16,783 bases of DNA from an archaeon (GCA_020053615.1 JAGVMW010000040.1:1-16783); one strand, 5' to 3'. Shown: positions 1 to 6,850, numbered from the stretch's first letter. A program made the numbers and translations. Notes: generated from the letters alone by a model not told the origin.

Positions 1-2
1 AC

Positions 3-110
3 TTAATGACATTGGGAGGCAACCCTCTTGTCAGCTGGATGTTAAAATCTAAGAAGCTCGACCTGATGACGGTAACGCTTCACTTTACTGAAGTATTACG
101 GCTTATTTAA
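3..110 (+). CDS. 3' end of an unidentified gene (partial)
   Basis: An open frame runs in from the left edge and stops with TAA at 108-110. It gives about 35 residues ending in HFTEVLRLI. It is the longest open frame over this stretch; the minus strand is closed by stops. I do not recognise the protein, and so short a tail could be chance. If real, it ends about 70 bp before the start of gltX and lies on the same strand. Confidence 0.3.
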   Translation, partial: LMTLGGNPLVSWMLKSKKLDLMTVTLHFTEVLRLI

Positions 111-150
111 ATTACAAATTAGCATTGGTCAACACTGGTTTAACAAAAAC

Positions 151-159
151 ATTTAATAA
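151..159 (+). promoter_or_regulatory. TATA-like box of gltX
   Basis: The A/T run atttaataa lies 24-32 bp before the ATG at 183, so transcription should begin at or next to the start codon. No Shine-Dalgarno sequence precedes the ATG. This fits a leaderless archaeal promoter. Confidence 0.55.
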
Positions 160-182
160 TCACCTCTTGTTTCTAAGCGTTG

Positions 183-1892
183 ATGAAAGAAACGATATTA
201 AAGTATGTCCTGAAGAACGCTTATGATTTCAACGGCAGCGTTAATGATAAAGTAGTTTTAGGGATGGTTTTAAAAGAGAAGCCGGAATTAAAAGCTAAAG
301 TTCCCGAAGTGTTGAAAGGGATACAGGCTGCGGGTAAAGAGGTTTCTAAATTATCCAAAGAAGAGCTCAAGAAGAAGCTGGACAAGCTTGCTCCAAAGTT
401 ATTGCAGGAGAAGAAGGAAGAAAAGAAAGAAGGGCTTAGAGAATTAGAGGGAGTAGATAAAAAGAAAGGAGTGATTATGCGATTTGCTCCTTCGCCATCT
501 GGACCGATGCACATCGGACATGCTATCACCGGAGGATTGACTTCTATTTATGTAAAGAAGTATGGCGGAAAATTTATTCTTAGAATTGAAGATACTAATA
601 GCGACAATATTGATTTTGATTCGTATAAATTACTTCCCGAAGATGCGGCGTGGGTTTTTGGGAACGTAACTGAGGTGTGGATTCAATCGGATAGAATGCA
701 AGTGTATTATGATTATGCTTTAAAGATGTTTAAATTAGGAGTTACTTATGTCTGCACCTGTTCGCAAGAAGAATTTAAACAATATTCTGAAAAGATGGAG
801 AACTGTCCTTGCAGAAAGAATTCTGTTGACGAAAACTTAAAACGCTGGAAAAAGATGTTTGATAAAGAGAAAGGCTATAAAGAAGGTGAAGCGGTAGTAC
901 GTTTTAAATCTAATATGCAGGACAAGAATCCAGCGATGCGCGATTTTCCATTAGTTAGAATAAATGACAGCGAACATCCTAAACAAAAGTATAAATATCG
1001 GGTTTGGCCATTGATGAATCTTTGTGTTACTGTTGATGATATCGAAGTAGGAATGACCCACATTATCCGAGCTAAAGATCATGCAGACAATGCTAAACGC
1101 CAAGAGATGATGTATAACGCTTTAGGATTAGGGGACAAATTTCCTAAAACTTATTTCTTGGGGAGATATAATTTTGAAGGATTGGAGATTTCCTGTTCCA
1201 AAACTAAAGCCAAGATTAAAGCAGGAATATTTACCGGATGGGATGACATTAGAGTGCCGTTCTTACTTGCTTTACGTAGAAGAGGGTACCAAGCGGGTGC
1301 TTTTTTGAAATATACGGAACTGGTTGGAATTTCTCCGGTGGATAAGACTGTACCTCAGGAAGAATTCTGGAAATCAATCAATGCTTTCAATCGGGATATT
1401 ATCGAACCTAATGCTAATCGGTATTTCTTTGTAGATTCCTCTACTAAAATAAAAATTGAGAAAGCTCCTACAAAAGTGGCGGAGATAGAATTACATCCAA
1501 ATTATCCTCAACGCGGAAAGAGAAAAATATCTGCAACTGGGGAGGTTTATTTATGCAAAGCTGATACAGAAAAGCTGGAAGAAGGTAAATTACACCGCTT
1601 GATGGATTACTGCAATTTTGAAGTTAAGAAAGGCAAATATACTTTCGTTTCAGAAGATTATGAGGAATACAAAAACTCGCCTAAGAAAGGAATGATCTTA
1701 CATTGGATTCCAGTTAAAGAGAACTTAATTGCGGAAGTGCTGATGGATGATGCTAAGGTTATTATTGGGTATGGCGAGAAGAATATGGAAAAGCTAAAAG
1801 TAGGTGATATTGTACAATTAGAACGAAAGTTTTATGCCAGAGTCGATGAGAAGAGCAAAGATAAAATAAAGTTTTGGTATTTGCATAAATAG
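183..1892 (+). CDS. gltX: Glutamyl-tRNA synthetase, archaeal type
   Basis: Class I aminoacyl-tRNA synthetase that joins glutamate to tRNA. Archaeal enzymes are usually non-discriminating and also make Glu-tRNA(Gln) for GatDE; this is known of the family, not shown here. An archaeal N-terminal extension of about 95 residues is rich in Lys and Glu. The catalytic domain begins RFAPSPSGPMHIGHAITGG, with the HIGH motif near residues 110-113. A Cys-rich segment (CTC near 190, CPC near 208) suggests a zinc site. The KMSKS-loop equivalent is SCSKTKAK near 340. A beta-barrel anticodon-binding region fills the C-terminus. The 569-residue length is normal. TTG at 180 is in frame, but ATG at 183 fits the TATA spacing and is chosen. 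Confidence 0.95.
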   Translation: MKETILKYVLKNAYDFNGSVNDKVVLGMVLKEKPELKAKVPEVLKGIQAAGKEVSKLSKEELKKKLDKLAPKLLQEKKEEKKEGLRELEGVDKKKGVIMRFAPSPSGPMHIGHAITGGLTSIYVKKYGGKFILRIEDTNSDNIDFDSYKLLPEDAAWVFGNVTEVWIQSDRMQVYYDYALKMFKLGVTYVCTCSQEEFKQYSEKMENCPCRKNSVDENLKRWKKMFDKEKGYKEGEAVVRFKSNMQDKNPAMRDFPLVRINDSEHPKQKYKYRVWPLMNLCVTVDDIEVGMTHIIRAKDHADNAKRQEMMYNALGLGDKFPKTYFLGRYNFEGLEISCSKTKAKIKAGIFTGWDDIRVPFLLALRRRGYQAGAFLKYTELVGISPVDKTVPQEEFWKSINAFNRDIIEPNANRYFFVDSSTKIKIEKAPTKVAEIELHPNYPQRGKRKISATGEVYLCKADTEKLEEGKLHRLMDYCNFEVKKGKYTFVSEDYEEYKNSPKKGMILHWIPVKENLIAEVLMDDAKVIIGYGEKNMEKLKVGDIVQLERKFYARVDEKSKDKIKFWYLHK

Positions 1893-1904
1893 ATTTATAT
1901 ATTA
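1893..1904 (+). promoter_or_regulatory. TATA-like box and leader of the wHTH gene
   Basis: atttatatatta directly follows the gltX stop and predicts a start site near 1920-1925. A GAGG motif at 1931-1934 then lies ten bases before the TTG at 1945, so this gene probably has a short leader with a ribosome binding site. Confidence 0.5.
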
Positions 1905-1944
1905 AAACAAGATTGTCTTTCCAAGAAAAAGAGGGAAACTTAAA

Positions 1945-2415
1945 TTGGGAAAAATAAGCCGTGATACGCCATTAGTGGAATTGACTTTACGTAGGTATGA
2001 AAAGCCCACTATGAATGGAAGAGAACTGGTACGAAAATTCTGTTTATCTGTAGGAGTATTACAACCAGGTGATTCCCGTGATGTTATGGTAGATATTCTT
2101 TATGTGTTATTGCAGGCTAAAGGGAAGAAAGAAGAGCTGCATTCTGAAGAGGTAAAGAATCGAGTTATTGATGTACGTAAAGGATTAAGTTTACCCATGC
2201 TGGGAATTGCATCTTCTAATGTCCGCCGCCAGTTGAAACGATTGAAAGATTTGTATTTGATTGAAACTAATGCTAATTTATATCGAATAACTGAATTTGG
2301 CACCATTAATGAGATATTTGAAGAGAAAGTGGAGAATTTTGTGTTGGCGCAGGTATTGGGCAGGGTAAAGGAATATATTAAGAAGATTGATGAGGAGTTT
2401 GGAGTGGAGAAGTGA
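1945..2415 (+). CDS. Winged-helix DNA-binding-like protein
   Basis: 156 residues, not assigned to a named family. Residues about 40-125 read like a winged helix: helices around SRDVMVDILYVLLQAKGK, a recognition-helix-like SSNVRRQLKRLKDLYLIE, and a wing with NLYRITEFG. The acidic C-terminal helix (IFEEKVENFVL to the end) could be a dimerization helix. The likely role is transcription regulation or another DNA-binding job, by inference. The start is TTG, since no ATG lies upstream in frame and GAGG sits ten bases ahead. The gene converges on the RelE toxin gene with only four bases between them. Confidence 0.75.
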   Translation: MGKISRDTPLVELTLRRYEKPTMNGRELVRKFCLSVGVLQPGDSRDVMVDILYVLLQAKGKKEELHSEEVKNRVIDVRKGLSLPMLGIASSNVRRQLKRLKDLYLIETNANLYRITEFGTINEIFEEKVENFVLAQVLGRVKEYIKKIDEEFGVEK

Positions 2416-2419
2416 GTAA

Positions 2420-2674
2420 TTAATTGTCATAAATATTCTTGCGATGACCAACTAAAGTTATTATTATTTTTTGAGTGTCATGATTTATATCAGCAATTAC
2501 TCTATAATCTCCAACACGAAGCTTGTAATCAGTTCTGCTTACCAATCTTTCAAAAAAGTGTAGAGGATTCTCTTTTGCTTGGATGATTTTATTGAAAATT
2601 CTTTCTTTTACTTCTTTAGGTAACTTGCTCAAGAAATCGATGGCTTCTTCGTCAAATACTACTTCATAACTCAA
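2420..2674 (-). CDS. RelE/ParE-superfamily toxin
   Basis: 84 residues with a typical RelE fold pattern: MSYEVVFDEEAIDFLSKLPKEV at the N-terminus, a central pair of helices, then the conserved KLRVGDYRVIADIN strand pair and the terminal GHRKNIYDN. RelE toxins cut mRNA in the ribosomal A site; ParE relatives act on gyrase. The basic residues of the RVGDYR and GHRKNIY segments match archaeal RelE, so mRNA cleavage is the better guess. The start overlaps the stop of the upstream antitoxin gene by ATGA (2671-2674), the usual coupled order. The gene is intact, with no sign of decay. Confidence 0.9.
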   Translation of the reverse strand: MSYEVVFDEEAIDFLSKLPKEVKERIFNKIIQAKENPLHFFERLVSRTDYKLRVGDYRVIADINHDTQKIIITLVGHRKNIYDN

Positions 2675-2910
2675 AGTCCTAGCCTCTTTTTTGCATCTGC
2701 TTCGGTAATAAATTTACCTTGCTTAATCCTTTCTCTTGCTTTTTCTATAGCGACTATTGTTTCTTGGCTTAGTTTTGGATTGGTTTTGCAGGTTTGTGCA
2801 ATATAAATTACTTTTTGTATTACTTCATCATAACTTTCACTAAGGTGCTCTCTAAATGTATCTAAGCCTAACTTAGTATCTTCATGTATCTTTATTGTGG
2901 TTGCATCCAT
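2671..2910 (-). CDS. Antitoxin partner of the RelE-like toxin
   Basis: 79 residues. The N-terminus (MDATTIKIHEDTKLGLDTFR) resembles a short DNA-binding beta strand plus helix, as in ribbon-helix-helix or RelB-like antitoxins. A long middle helix follows, and the charged C-terminus (IKQGKFITEADAKKRLGL) is typical of the segment that wraps the toxin. The role is inferred from position: it directly precedes and overlaps the toxin gene. The complex probably represses its own promoter through the repeats just upstream. Confidence 0.85.
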   Translation of the reverse strand: MDATTIKIHEDTKLGLDTFREHLSESYDEVIQKVIYIAQTCKTNPKLSQETIVAIEKARERIKQGKFITEADAKKRLGL

Positions 2911-2945
2911 AGTATACCCAAGTATACTAAAGTATATTTAAATGT
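2911..2945 (-). promoter_or_regulatory. Toxin-antitoxin promoter and repeated operator
   Basis: Three tandem 10-bp units, agtataccca, agtatactaa and agtatattta (2911-2940), sit directly before the antitoxin ATG. The first two also form a perfect inverted repeat, AGTATAC-ccaa-GTATACT (2911-2928). On the minus strand the third unit runs into the TATA-like box atttaaatata. Repeats one helical turn apart over the TATA box are what an autoregulating antitoxin would bind. The spacing predicts a leaderless transcript. Confidence 0.7.
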
Positions 2946-3071
2946 TTCTATCAGTGTTTTTAAGTATAGAAATTATTATAAACAAATGCACTTAATTTTG
3001 AGTTATGGGCATTCAAGTTGAATTTAATCCGGACTTAGCGCTGAGAAATATTAGAGAATATAAAGAAGGAC

Positions 3072-3086
3072 GTAGGACTCTAGAAG
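3072..3086 (+). repeat. Left copy of the 15-bp IS target duplication
   Basis: gtaggactctagaag lies immediately before the IS left end (TGTTTAATT). An identical copy lies directly after the right end, at 4197-4211. A length of 15 bp is at the top of the range I recall for the IS481 family. Confidence 0.9.
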
Positions 3087-3130
3087 TGTTTAATTTGATA
3101 ATCTGTTTACACTTTCTTTACTAATACACC

Positions 3131-3159
3131 ATATTACCTCAATCGGGGTGAGGTAATAT
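3131..3159 (+). promoter_or_regulatory. Perfect hairpin hiding the transposase ribosome binding site
   Basis: ATATTACCTCA (3131-3141) and TGAGGTAATAT (3149-3159) are exact complements around a 7-base loop. The right arm contains the GAGGT Shine-Dalgarno motif and the first two bases of the ATG. A transcript entering from the host promoter at ~2975 would fold this hairpin and block initiation. Such fold-back control against read-through is known for other IS families (IS10, IS50). Confidence 0.75.
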
Positions 3160-4021
3160 GATAGAATTAAATGAAAATAAGAGAAAGTGGATCATTCAAC
3201 AGTATAGGAAAGGAAGAAGTGCTACGTCTATAGCTAGAATACAGAAAATTAGTCGACAATATGTGTATGTCTTAACGGAAAAACATCGAAAAGAAGGAGA
3301 TTTAGCCTACAAAGCTAAAATTGCGGGTAGACCAAAAATTAAGATTAACCCACAATTTGAGAAGAAAGTAACTGAAATTCGGAAAGCCGATGATTATGGA
3401 AGCCAGAAAATACACTTTGTGATGAGAAGAGACGGATTTGAAGTGTCTCAGCACATAATCCAACGGATTTTAAACGAGAACGGCTTAACCGATCCCTGTG
3501 AAAAACGCAGAGGACAGCGTAAATATGTGCGTTATCAGTGGCCTATCTCAAATTATATGTGGCATACCGATTGGAGTGAGCTTAATGGAAAGCAATATAT
3601 TGCATCTATTGACGATAGAAGCAGGAAAATAATGGCTGGTGGCGAGTTTACTAACGCCACCGCAGAGAATGCCATTTTCTTATTGCATTTAGCCATGCTC
3701 GCTAATGAAGTGAGTCCAGTTATCATCTTAAGTGATAAAGGCTCACAATTTTATGCAAATATCCGAATGAAATCTGGTGAGAAAGGCATCTCGCAATTTG
3801 AGGAGGAGGTAAAATCATTAGGAATTGATTTCTGGACTTCTCGTCGAAATCATCCTCAAACCAATGGCAAGATGGAAAAATGGTTTGACACGATGAAGAA
3901 AAGGAAGAAAAAGCATCCTGATGAGTCTTTTCAAGAATTTATCAGATGGTATAATGAGAAGAGGATACACCACGCTTTGGAATATAAAACTCCAGAAGAA
4001 GTGTACTGGGAAAAACAGTAA
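3158..4021 (+). CDS. IS481-family DDE transposase
   Basis: 287 residues, complete. The N-terminal helix-turn-helix region (about 5-60: WIIQQYRKGRSATSIARIQK) binds the IS ends. The rve/RNase H-like catalytic core shows the three acidic positions: D in MWHTDWSEL, D in ILSDKGSQF, and E in HPQTNGKMEKWF. The C-terminus HHALEYKTPEEVYW is typical of the IS481/IS3 group. Translation starts at ATG 3158 behind a strong GAGGT site that is locked in a hairpin. The TAA stop lies inside an end-like repeat. All catalytic residues are present, so it may be active. Confidence 0.93.
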   Translation: MIELNENKRKWIIQQYRKGRSATSIARIQKISRQYVYVLTEKHRKEGDLAYKAKIAGRPKIKINPQFEKKVTEIRKADDYGSQKIHFVMRRDGFEVSQHIIQRILNENGLTDPCEKRRGQRKYVRYQWPISNYMWHTDWSELNGKQYIASIDDRSRKIMAGGEFTNATAENAIFLLHLAMLANEVSPVIILSDKGSQFYANIRMKSGEKGISQFEEEVKSLGIDFWTSRRNHPQTNGKMEKWFDTMKKRKKKHPDESFQEFIRWYNEKRIHHALEYKTPEEVYWEKQ

Positions 4022-4060
4022 ACAAATTTCCGAATTGTAAACAGATTTCCGAATTATACG
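4018..4060 (+). repeat. Two tandem IS-end-like repeats inside the IS
   Basis: gtaaacaaatttccgaatt (4018-4036) is followed at once by gtaaacagatttccgaatt (4037-4055), which continues as atac. On the opposite strand the second copy reads GTATAATTCGGAAATCTG..., close to the left IS end and to the true right end. They may be extra transposase-binding sites, or an older right end that lay 136 bp inside the present one. Confidence 0.7.
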
Positions 4061-4196
4061 CTTTGTCGCCATAAAACCCATTGAAGATTTGGAAATTAGT
4101 TGACAAAATTAGAAAGAACCATTGTATGGGTTGCTTTTTAAACTTTAAAAACGACTTATATACTAGAGAAGTGTCAACTAATTACCGAATTATACA

Positions 4197-4211
4197 GTAG
4201 GACTCTAGAAG
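4197..4211 (+). repeat. Right copy of the 15-bp IS target duplication
   Basis: gtaggactctagaag, identical to 3072-3086 and directly next to the IS right end. The host reading frame resumes within it. Confidence 0.9.
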
Positions 4212-4479
4212 AATGTATCCCTGAATTGTTAGAAGTGGGTGAGAGATATAATTTTCTGAAGAAAGGACAGCGAAATTATTGGCTTTTTGGAGAGATTCCA
4301 TTACTGCAAACTTCAGGAGATCAACGGTTATCCCGGTCATTAGCAAGTATCGTTATTCTGGAAGTGACACATTTCAGGGATAAACGTAGAATATATACCC
4401 GCGGAGTTTATCGTGTAGAAAAAGTTCTAAATCCAGAAAGCCCAGAAGTTTATTTTGAAGCGATGAGTGTTAATCCGAA

Positions 4480-5004
4480 TTATGGAAATAGAGAATAAAT
4501 CAATTTTTTATTTCTGGGAGGAGTATACTTCTTCCAAGTCTTGCAATTATCAAAGAAGTCTTCTAAATATTTTTTAGTTTTTCTTCCTTCTTTCAGGTCC
4601 ATACATTCTTTAAACAATTCTATGAAATCGGGAATGTCGTGATGAAGAGGGGAAAGAGCAGTGCGAAAACTAAGCGACTCTAGTGCAAGCTCATGGGTTG
4701 AATGTGTTCCTGATAATTGAAAACATCCTTCTGAACAGTAAATTGCTCCTTCCAATGGACTTCTTCCTTTGGAATTGTAATGATACACTACTAAATGCCT
4801 GGCCGGTTCCATGCAACCTCGATATGCACAAGATCGTTGTGATACAAAGTTATTAGCTACAAATTCTACATAATTGAATCTGGCTTTAAGAGGAGCAGGC
4901 ATAGCAGTATTCTCTAACACTTGTACAAAATAGTTATAATCTTGCAGCAGCACTTGTTCTACGGATGCCCCGTGGTATTTTCCGAAAGGTAAATTTTCTG
5001 GCAT
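4480..5004 (-). CDS. ExoX-C-like small domain plus Cys-rich protein
   Basis: 174 residues. The N-terminus (LPFGKYHGASVEQVL to VLEN, about 5-32) resembles the small ExoX C-terminal-like domain, often written 'mPFGKYkG..leev', found in nuclease-associated and uncharacterized proteins. The middle has a likely zinc site, CAYRGC near 59-64 and CSEGC near 90-94. The C-terminus is charged and helical, without signal peptide or membrane segment. The function is unknown; nucleic-acid binding is a guess. A minus-strand TATA-like box (catttaaac, about 5027-5035) fits a leaderless start. The 3' end overlaps that of the split gene by 19 bp in convergent orientation. Confidence 0.75.
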   Translation of the reverse strand: MPENLPFGKYHGASVEQVLLQDYNYFVQVLENTAMPAPLKARFNYVEFVANNFVSQRSCAYRGCMEPARHLVVYHYNSKGRSPLEGAIYCSEGCFQLSGTHSTHELALESLSFRTALSPLHHDIPDFIELFKECMDLKEGRKTKKYLEDFFDNCKTWKKYTPPRNKKLIYSLFP

Positions 5005-5092
5005 TTTTAGTTGGAAATAGAAGCAGTGTTTAAATGTTACGGAACTTTAAATTAAATAACAATTAGTGATAGAAGTAAAGATTAAAAAATAA

Positions 5093-5356
5093 TTAAATAA
5101 TATCTTCTTCCGCTATAACGATGAAATCACCGGTAGCGATAACTGCAGAGAAAGGAATCAATATCTGCCCCTCTTTAGTCTTTTCCAGCTCCAGCCGTTC
5201 GGTATATGCAGTTTGATTCTTAAGCACGATATGGATTAATTCTCCGGAGCTGACTTCGAAGATTAAGTCGCCAACTTCACCGAATTTCTTTCCGCTTCGG
5301 GAAACTACAGTTTTTCCGATGAGTTCTTTAGAATAATTCTTGTCTTTTTCTTCCAT
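5093..5356 (-). CDS. PRC-barrel domain protein
   Basis: 87 residues covering one PRC-barrel: ELIGKTVVSRSGKKFGEVGD, a second strand set SGELIHIVLKN, and the closing ILIPFSAVIATGDFIVIAEE. Small PRC-barrel proteins are common in archaea. RimM-like members act in RNA processing, and archaeal CdpB-type members act in division or cell organization. Which applies here cannot be told from sequence. A GGTGA ribosome binding site (minus strand, about 5362-5368) precedes the ATG, and a TATA-like box at 5415-5426 gives a leader of about 40 bases. The gene is divergent from lgt. Confidence 0.88.
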   Translation of the reverse strand: MEEKDKNYSKELIGKTVVSRSGKKFGEVGDLIFEVSSGELIHIVLKNQTAYTERLELEKTKEGQILIPFSAVIATGDFIVIAEEDII

Positions 5357-5414
5357 GATGGGTCACCTTTCTTTTTGTTTTATGATTATTATGGATAGAG
5401 AGTAAGTAAAAGGG

Positions 5415-5426
5415 TGTATATATAAA
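5415..5426 (-). promoter_or_regulatory. TATA-like box of the PRC-barrel gene
   Basis: On the minus strand it reads ctttatatatac. It predicts a start near 5394 and a leader of about 38 bases containing a Shine-Dalgarno site, unlike the leaderless neighbours. Confidence 0.5.
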
Positions 5427-5483
5427 GTTTACGGTAATGGAGTATAGTGAAATGAGTATATAGTTAATTCTATAAAGATACTT

Positions 5484-5492
5484 TTTTAAACT
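5484..5492 (+). promoter_or_regulatory. TATA-like box of lgt
   Basis: tttttaaac is centred about 29 bp before the lgt ATG, giving a leaderless or nearly leaderless transcript. An AAGGT at 5506-5510 could also act as a weak ribosome binding site. Confidence 0.45.
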
Positions 5493-5517
5493 TAATGACT
5501 TATCTAAGGTATTAATC

Positions 5518-6288
5518 ATGTGGATTAACACTCTAAATCCGGTCTTACTTGACCTCGGACCAGTAGAAATACGCTGGTACGGCCTAGTGTATGTGCTAGG
5601 ATTCTTCTTATCGGTATGGTGGATGCATTATTTGAGCAAGAAAGGAAGATTGAAGTTAAGCTCAGACAATATCTGGGATTATGCATTTTATTGTATGTTG
5701 GGGGTATTAATTGGCTCGAGACTGTTTGAAATATTCTGGGAGCCAGCTTATTACCTAGGCAATCCATTGAGACTGCTTAAGTTGTGGGAAGGAGGCATGA
5801 GCTTCCATGGAGGGTTAGTAGGAATTGTAGTGGCAGGTTATTGGTATTGCCGTAAGAAACAGCTGAATTTCTGGGAATTAGCTGATGCCATGTCTTTTCC
5901 GACCATGTTCGCTCTGGCTTTGGGCAGGATAGCTAATTTCATCAATGGAGAATTGGTAGGAAGAGTATGGAACGGAACGGGATGTGTGATATTTCCGCAG
6001 TATGACCAAGCATGTAGACATCCTCAAGTTTTGTATGTTGCCGGTTACCGCTTCTTTATTTCGTTCTGGTTATTATGGCTGAGTTTCAAAGAAAAGTTTA
6101 CACCCGGATTCATCTTCTGGAATTTTGTCTTGCTGGAGGGGGTAGGAAGATTTATCGTTGATTTCTATCGTGAGGATATACTTTATTTTGGATTTAGTTT
6201 AGGGCAGTGGTTTAGTGTAGTGATGATAATTGTAGCAGTAGCGTTATTGTGGAAGAGGCATAGAGGTGATTTTATATCAATAGTGTAG
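5518..6288 (+). CDS. lgt: Prolipoprotein diacylglyceryl transferase-like membrane enzyme
   Basis: Lgt moves a diacylglyceryl group from a phospholipid to the lipobox cysteine of preprolipoproteins at the membrane. This 256-residue protein keeps the family motifs: IRWYGLVYVLGF (18-29), GGMSFHGGLVG (92-102) with the catalytic-site His97, the signature GRIANFINGELVGR (136-149), HPQVLYVAG (168-176), and the late Arg in FYRED (216-220). About seven hydrophobic segments fit the family topology. Size and order are normal, so it should be functional. Lgt is a bacterial hallmark, but homologues have been noted in some archaea. No lspA or lnt homologue and no lipobox substrate is visible in the window. 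Confidence 0.93.
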   Translation: MWINTLNPVLLDLGPVEIRWYGLVYVLGFFLSVWWMHYLSKKGRLKLSSDNIWDYAFYCMLGVLIGSRLFEIFWEPAYYLGNPLRLLKLWEGGMSFHGGLVGIVVAGYWYCRKKQLNFWELADAMSFPTMFALALGRIANFINGELVGRVWNGTGCVIFPQYDQACRHPQVLYVAGYRFFISFWLLWLSFKEKFTPGFIFWNFVLLEGVGRFIVDFYREDILYFGFSLGQWFSVVMIIVAVALLWKRHRGDFISIV

Positions 6289-6337
6289 AAAGTATTTTAT
6301 ATATCAAAGATAAATTAAAATAAAACAAGTAAAATTG

Positions 6338-6629
6338 ATGAAAAAAGGCTAACCTAAAGACTCCGGAATTAGCGTGGATTCCTTTTATTGGACCAACATT
6401 AATTTCATTTCAGGCGTCTAAGACCCATTGGTGGCCATGGCTATTAATTATTGGAATGCTTATACCAGTGATTGGATTTGTGTTTAGCATTGCTTTTGCA
6501 GTATTTATGGTCATATGGCAATGGAAGATGTTTGAAGCCATCAAAAAGCCAGGTTGGTGGGCATTATTGTGCCTGCTTCCTATTGTTAACCTAGTATTGT
6601 ATGGAGTTGCCGCCTGGGGAAAGAAATAA
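6338..6629 (+). pseudogene. Small membrane protein, DUF5684-like, with an apparent frameshift
   Basis: An open frame from 6342 to the TAA at 6627-6629 encodes about 95 residues with two membrane stretches (WWPWLLIIGMLIPVIGF and the segment after it; GWWALLCLLPIVNLVLYGVA) and the end AAWGKK. The pattern 'kkPGWWALl.llPivNlv' recalls DUF5684-type proteins. No start codon precedes this frame, but ATG at 6338 begins ATG AAA AAA GGC TAA one base out of phase. With five As instead of six the whole gene reads MKKANLKTPELAWIPFIGP... (96 residues). A TATA-like box near 6294-6302 suits that ATG. Sequencing error, recent mutation, or slippage at the A6 run are all possible. Confidence 0.7.
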
Positions 6630-6706
6630 TTTTTATTATTATTAGATCCATCTTGATTAGGATAAATTAAAAAAATAATTGTAGTTGCATACGTTAATGG
6701 TTTAAG

Positions 6707-6850
6707 TTACTTAAATTTCTTTTTTAACTTAGTCAAAGCTTCATAATCTGCTTTAGACCCGCTTCCGCCGCTACATTTAGCTTCTAATTCTTTAAGTACT
6801 CCTTTCCATTCTCGTTCTCTTTTTTCCAAATCTTTTTTGCCTATGGTCAT
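6707..6850 (-). CDS. Small charged protein, 47 residues, unknown
   Basis: Encodes MTIGKKDLEKREREWKGVL...KLKKKFK, a highly charged, probably helical protein with one Cys in a Gly/Ser-rich turn (CSGGSGSK). A strong Shine-Dalgarno site, GGGAGG at 6858-6863 (minus strand), lies seven bases before the ATG, and a TATA-like box (atttatatac, 6896-6905) lies further upstream. That complete signal set makes the ORF believable despite its length. The function is unknown. Confidence 0.7.
   Translation of the reverse strand: MTIGKKDLEKREREWKGVLKELEAKCSGGSGSKADYEALTKLKKKFK

Larger units (their letters stand above)
3087..4196 (+). mobile_element. IS481-like insertion sequence, complete, 1110 bp
   Basis: The ends are imperfect inverted repeats starting TGT: TGTTTAATTTGATAATCTGT on the left and TGTATAATTCGGTAATTAGT on the right (read inward), matching at about 22 of the first 28 positions and continuing through a shared ACACTT. 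One transposase gene fills most of the element. The 15-bp flanking duplications, the TGT ends, the single ORF and the ~1.1 kb size fit the IS481 family. The right end carries further copies of end-like sequence at 4018-4060. Confidence 0.92.
3005..4498 (+). pseudogene. Small conserved-looking gene split by an insertion sequence
   Basis: The 5' part starts with ATG at 3005 and reads in frame to ...KEGRRTLE at 3085. After the IS and one copy of the 15-bp duplication, the same frame resumes as ECIPELLEVGERY and runs to the stop at 4496-4498. Removing 1110 bp of IS plus one duplicate copy restores a 122-residue frame with no other defect, so the insertion looks recent. I do not recognise the protein. 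It is basic, with no membrane segment. A TATA-like box at 2975-2982 predicts a leaderless transcript. The 3' part (90 residues from TTG 4226) might still be made from a TATA-like element at the IS right end. Confidence 0.85.

Noticed and set aside
1945..2910. The winged-helix protein as a third member of the toxin-antitoxin operon
   Set aside because: It is on the opposite strand and converges on the toxin gene, with its own promoter.
2991..4211. CRISPR-like array from the tandem repeats in and around the IS
   Set aside because: Only two adjacent copies without spacers exist; they resemble the IS ends, not CRISPR repeats, and no cas gene is present.
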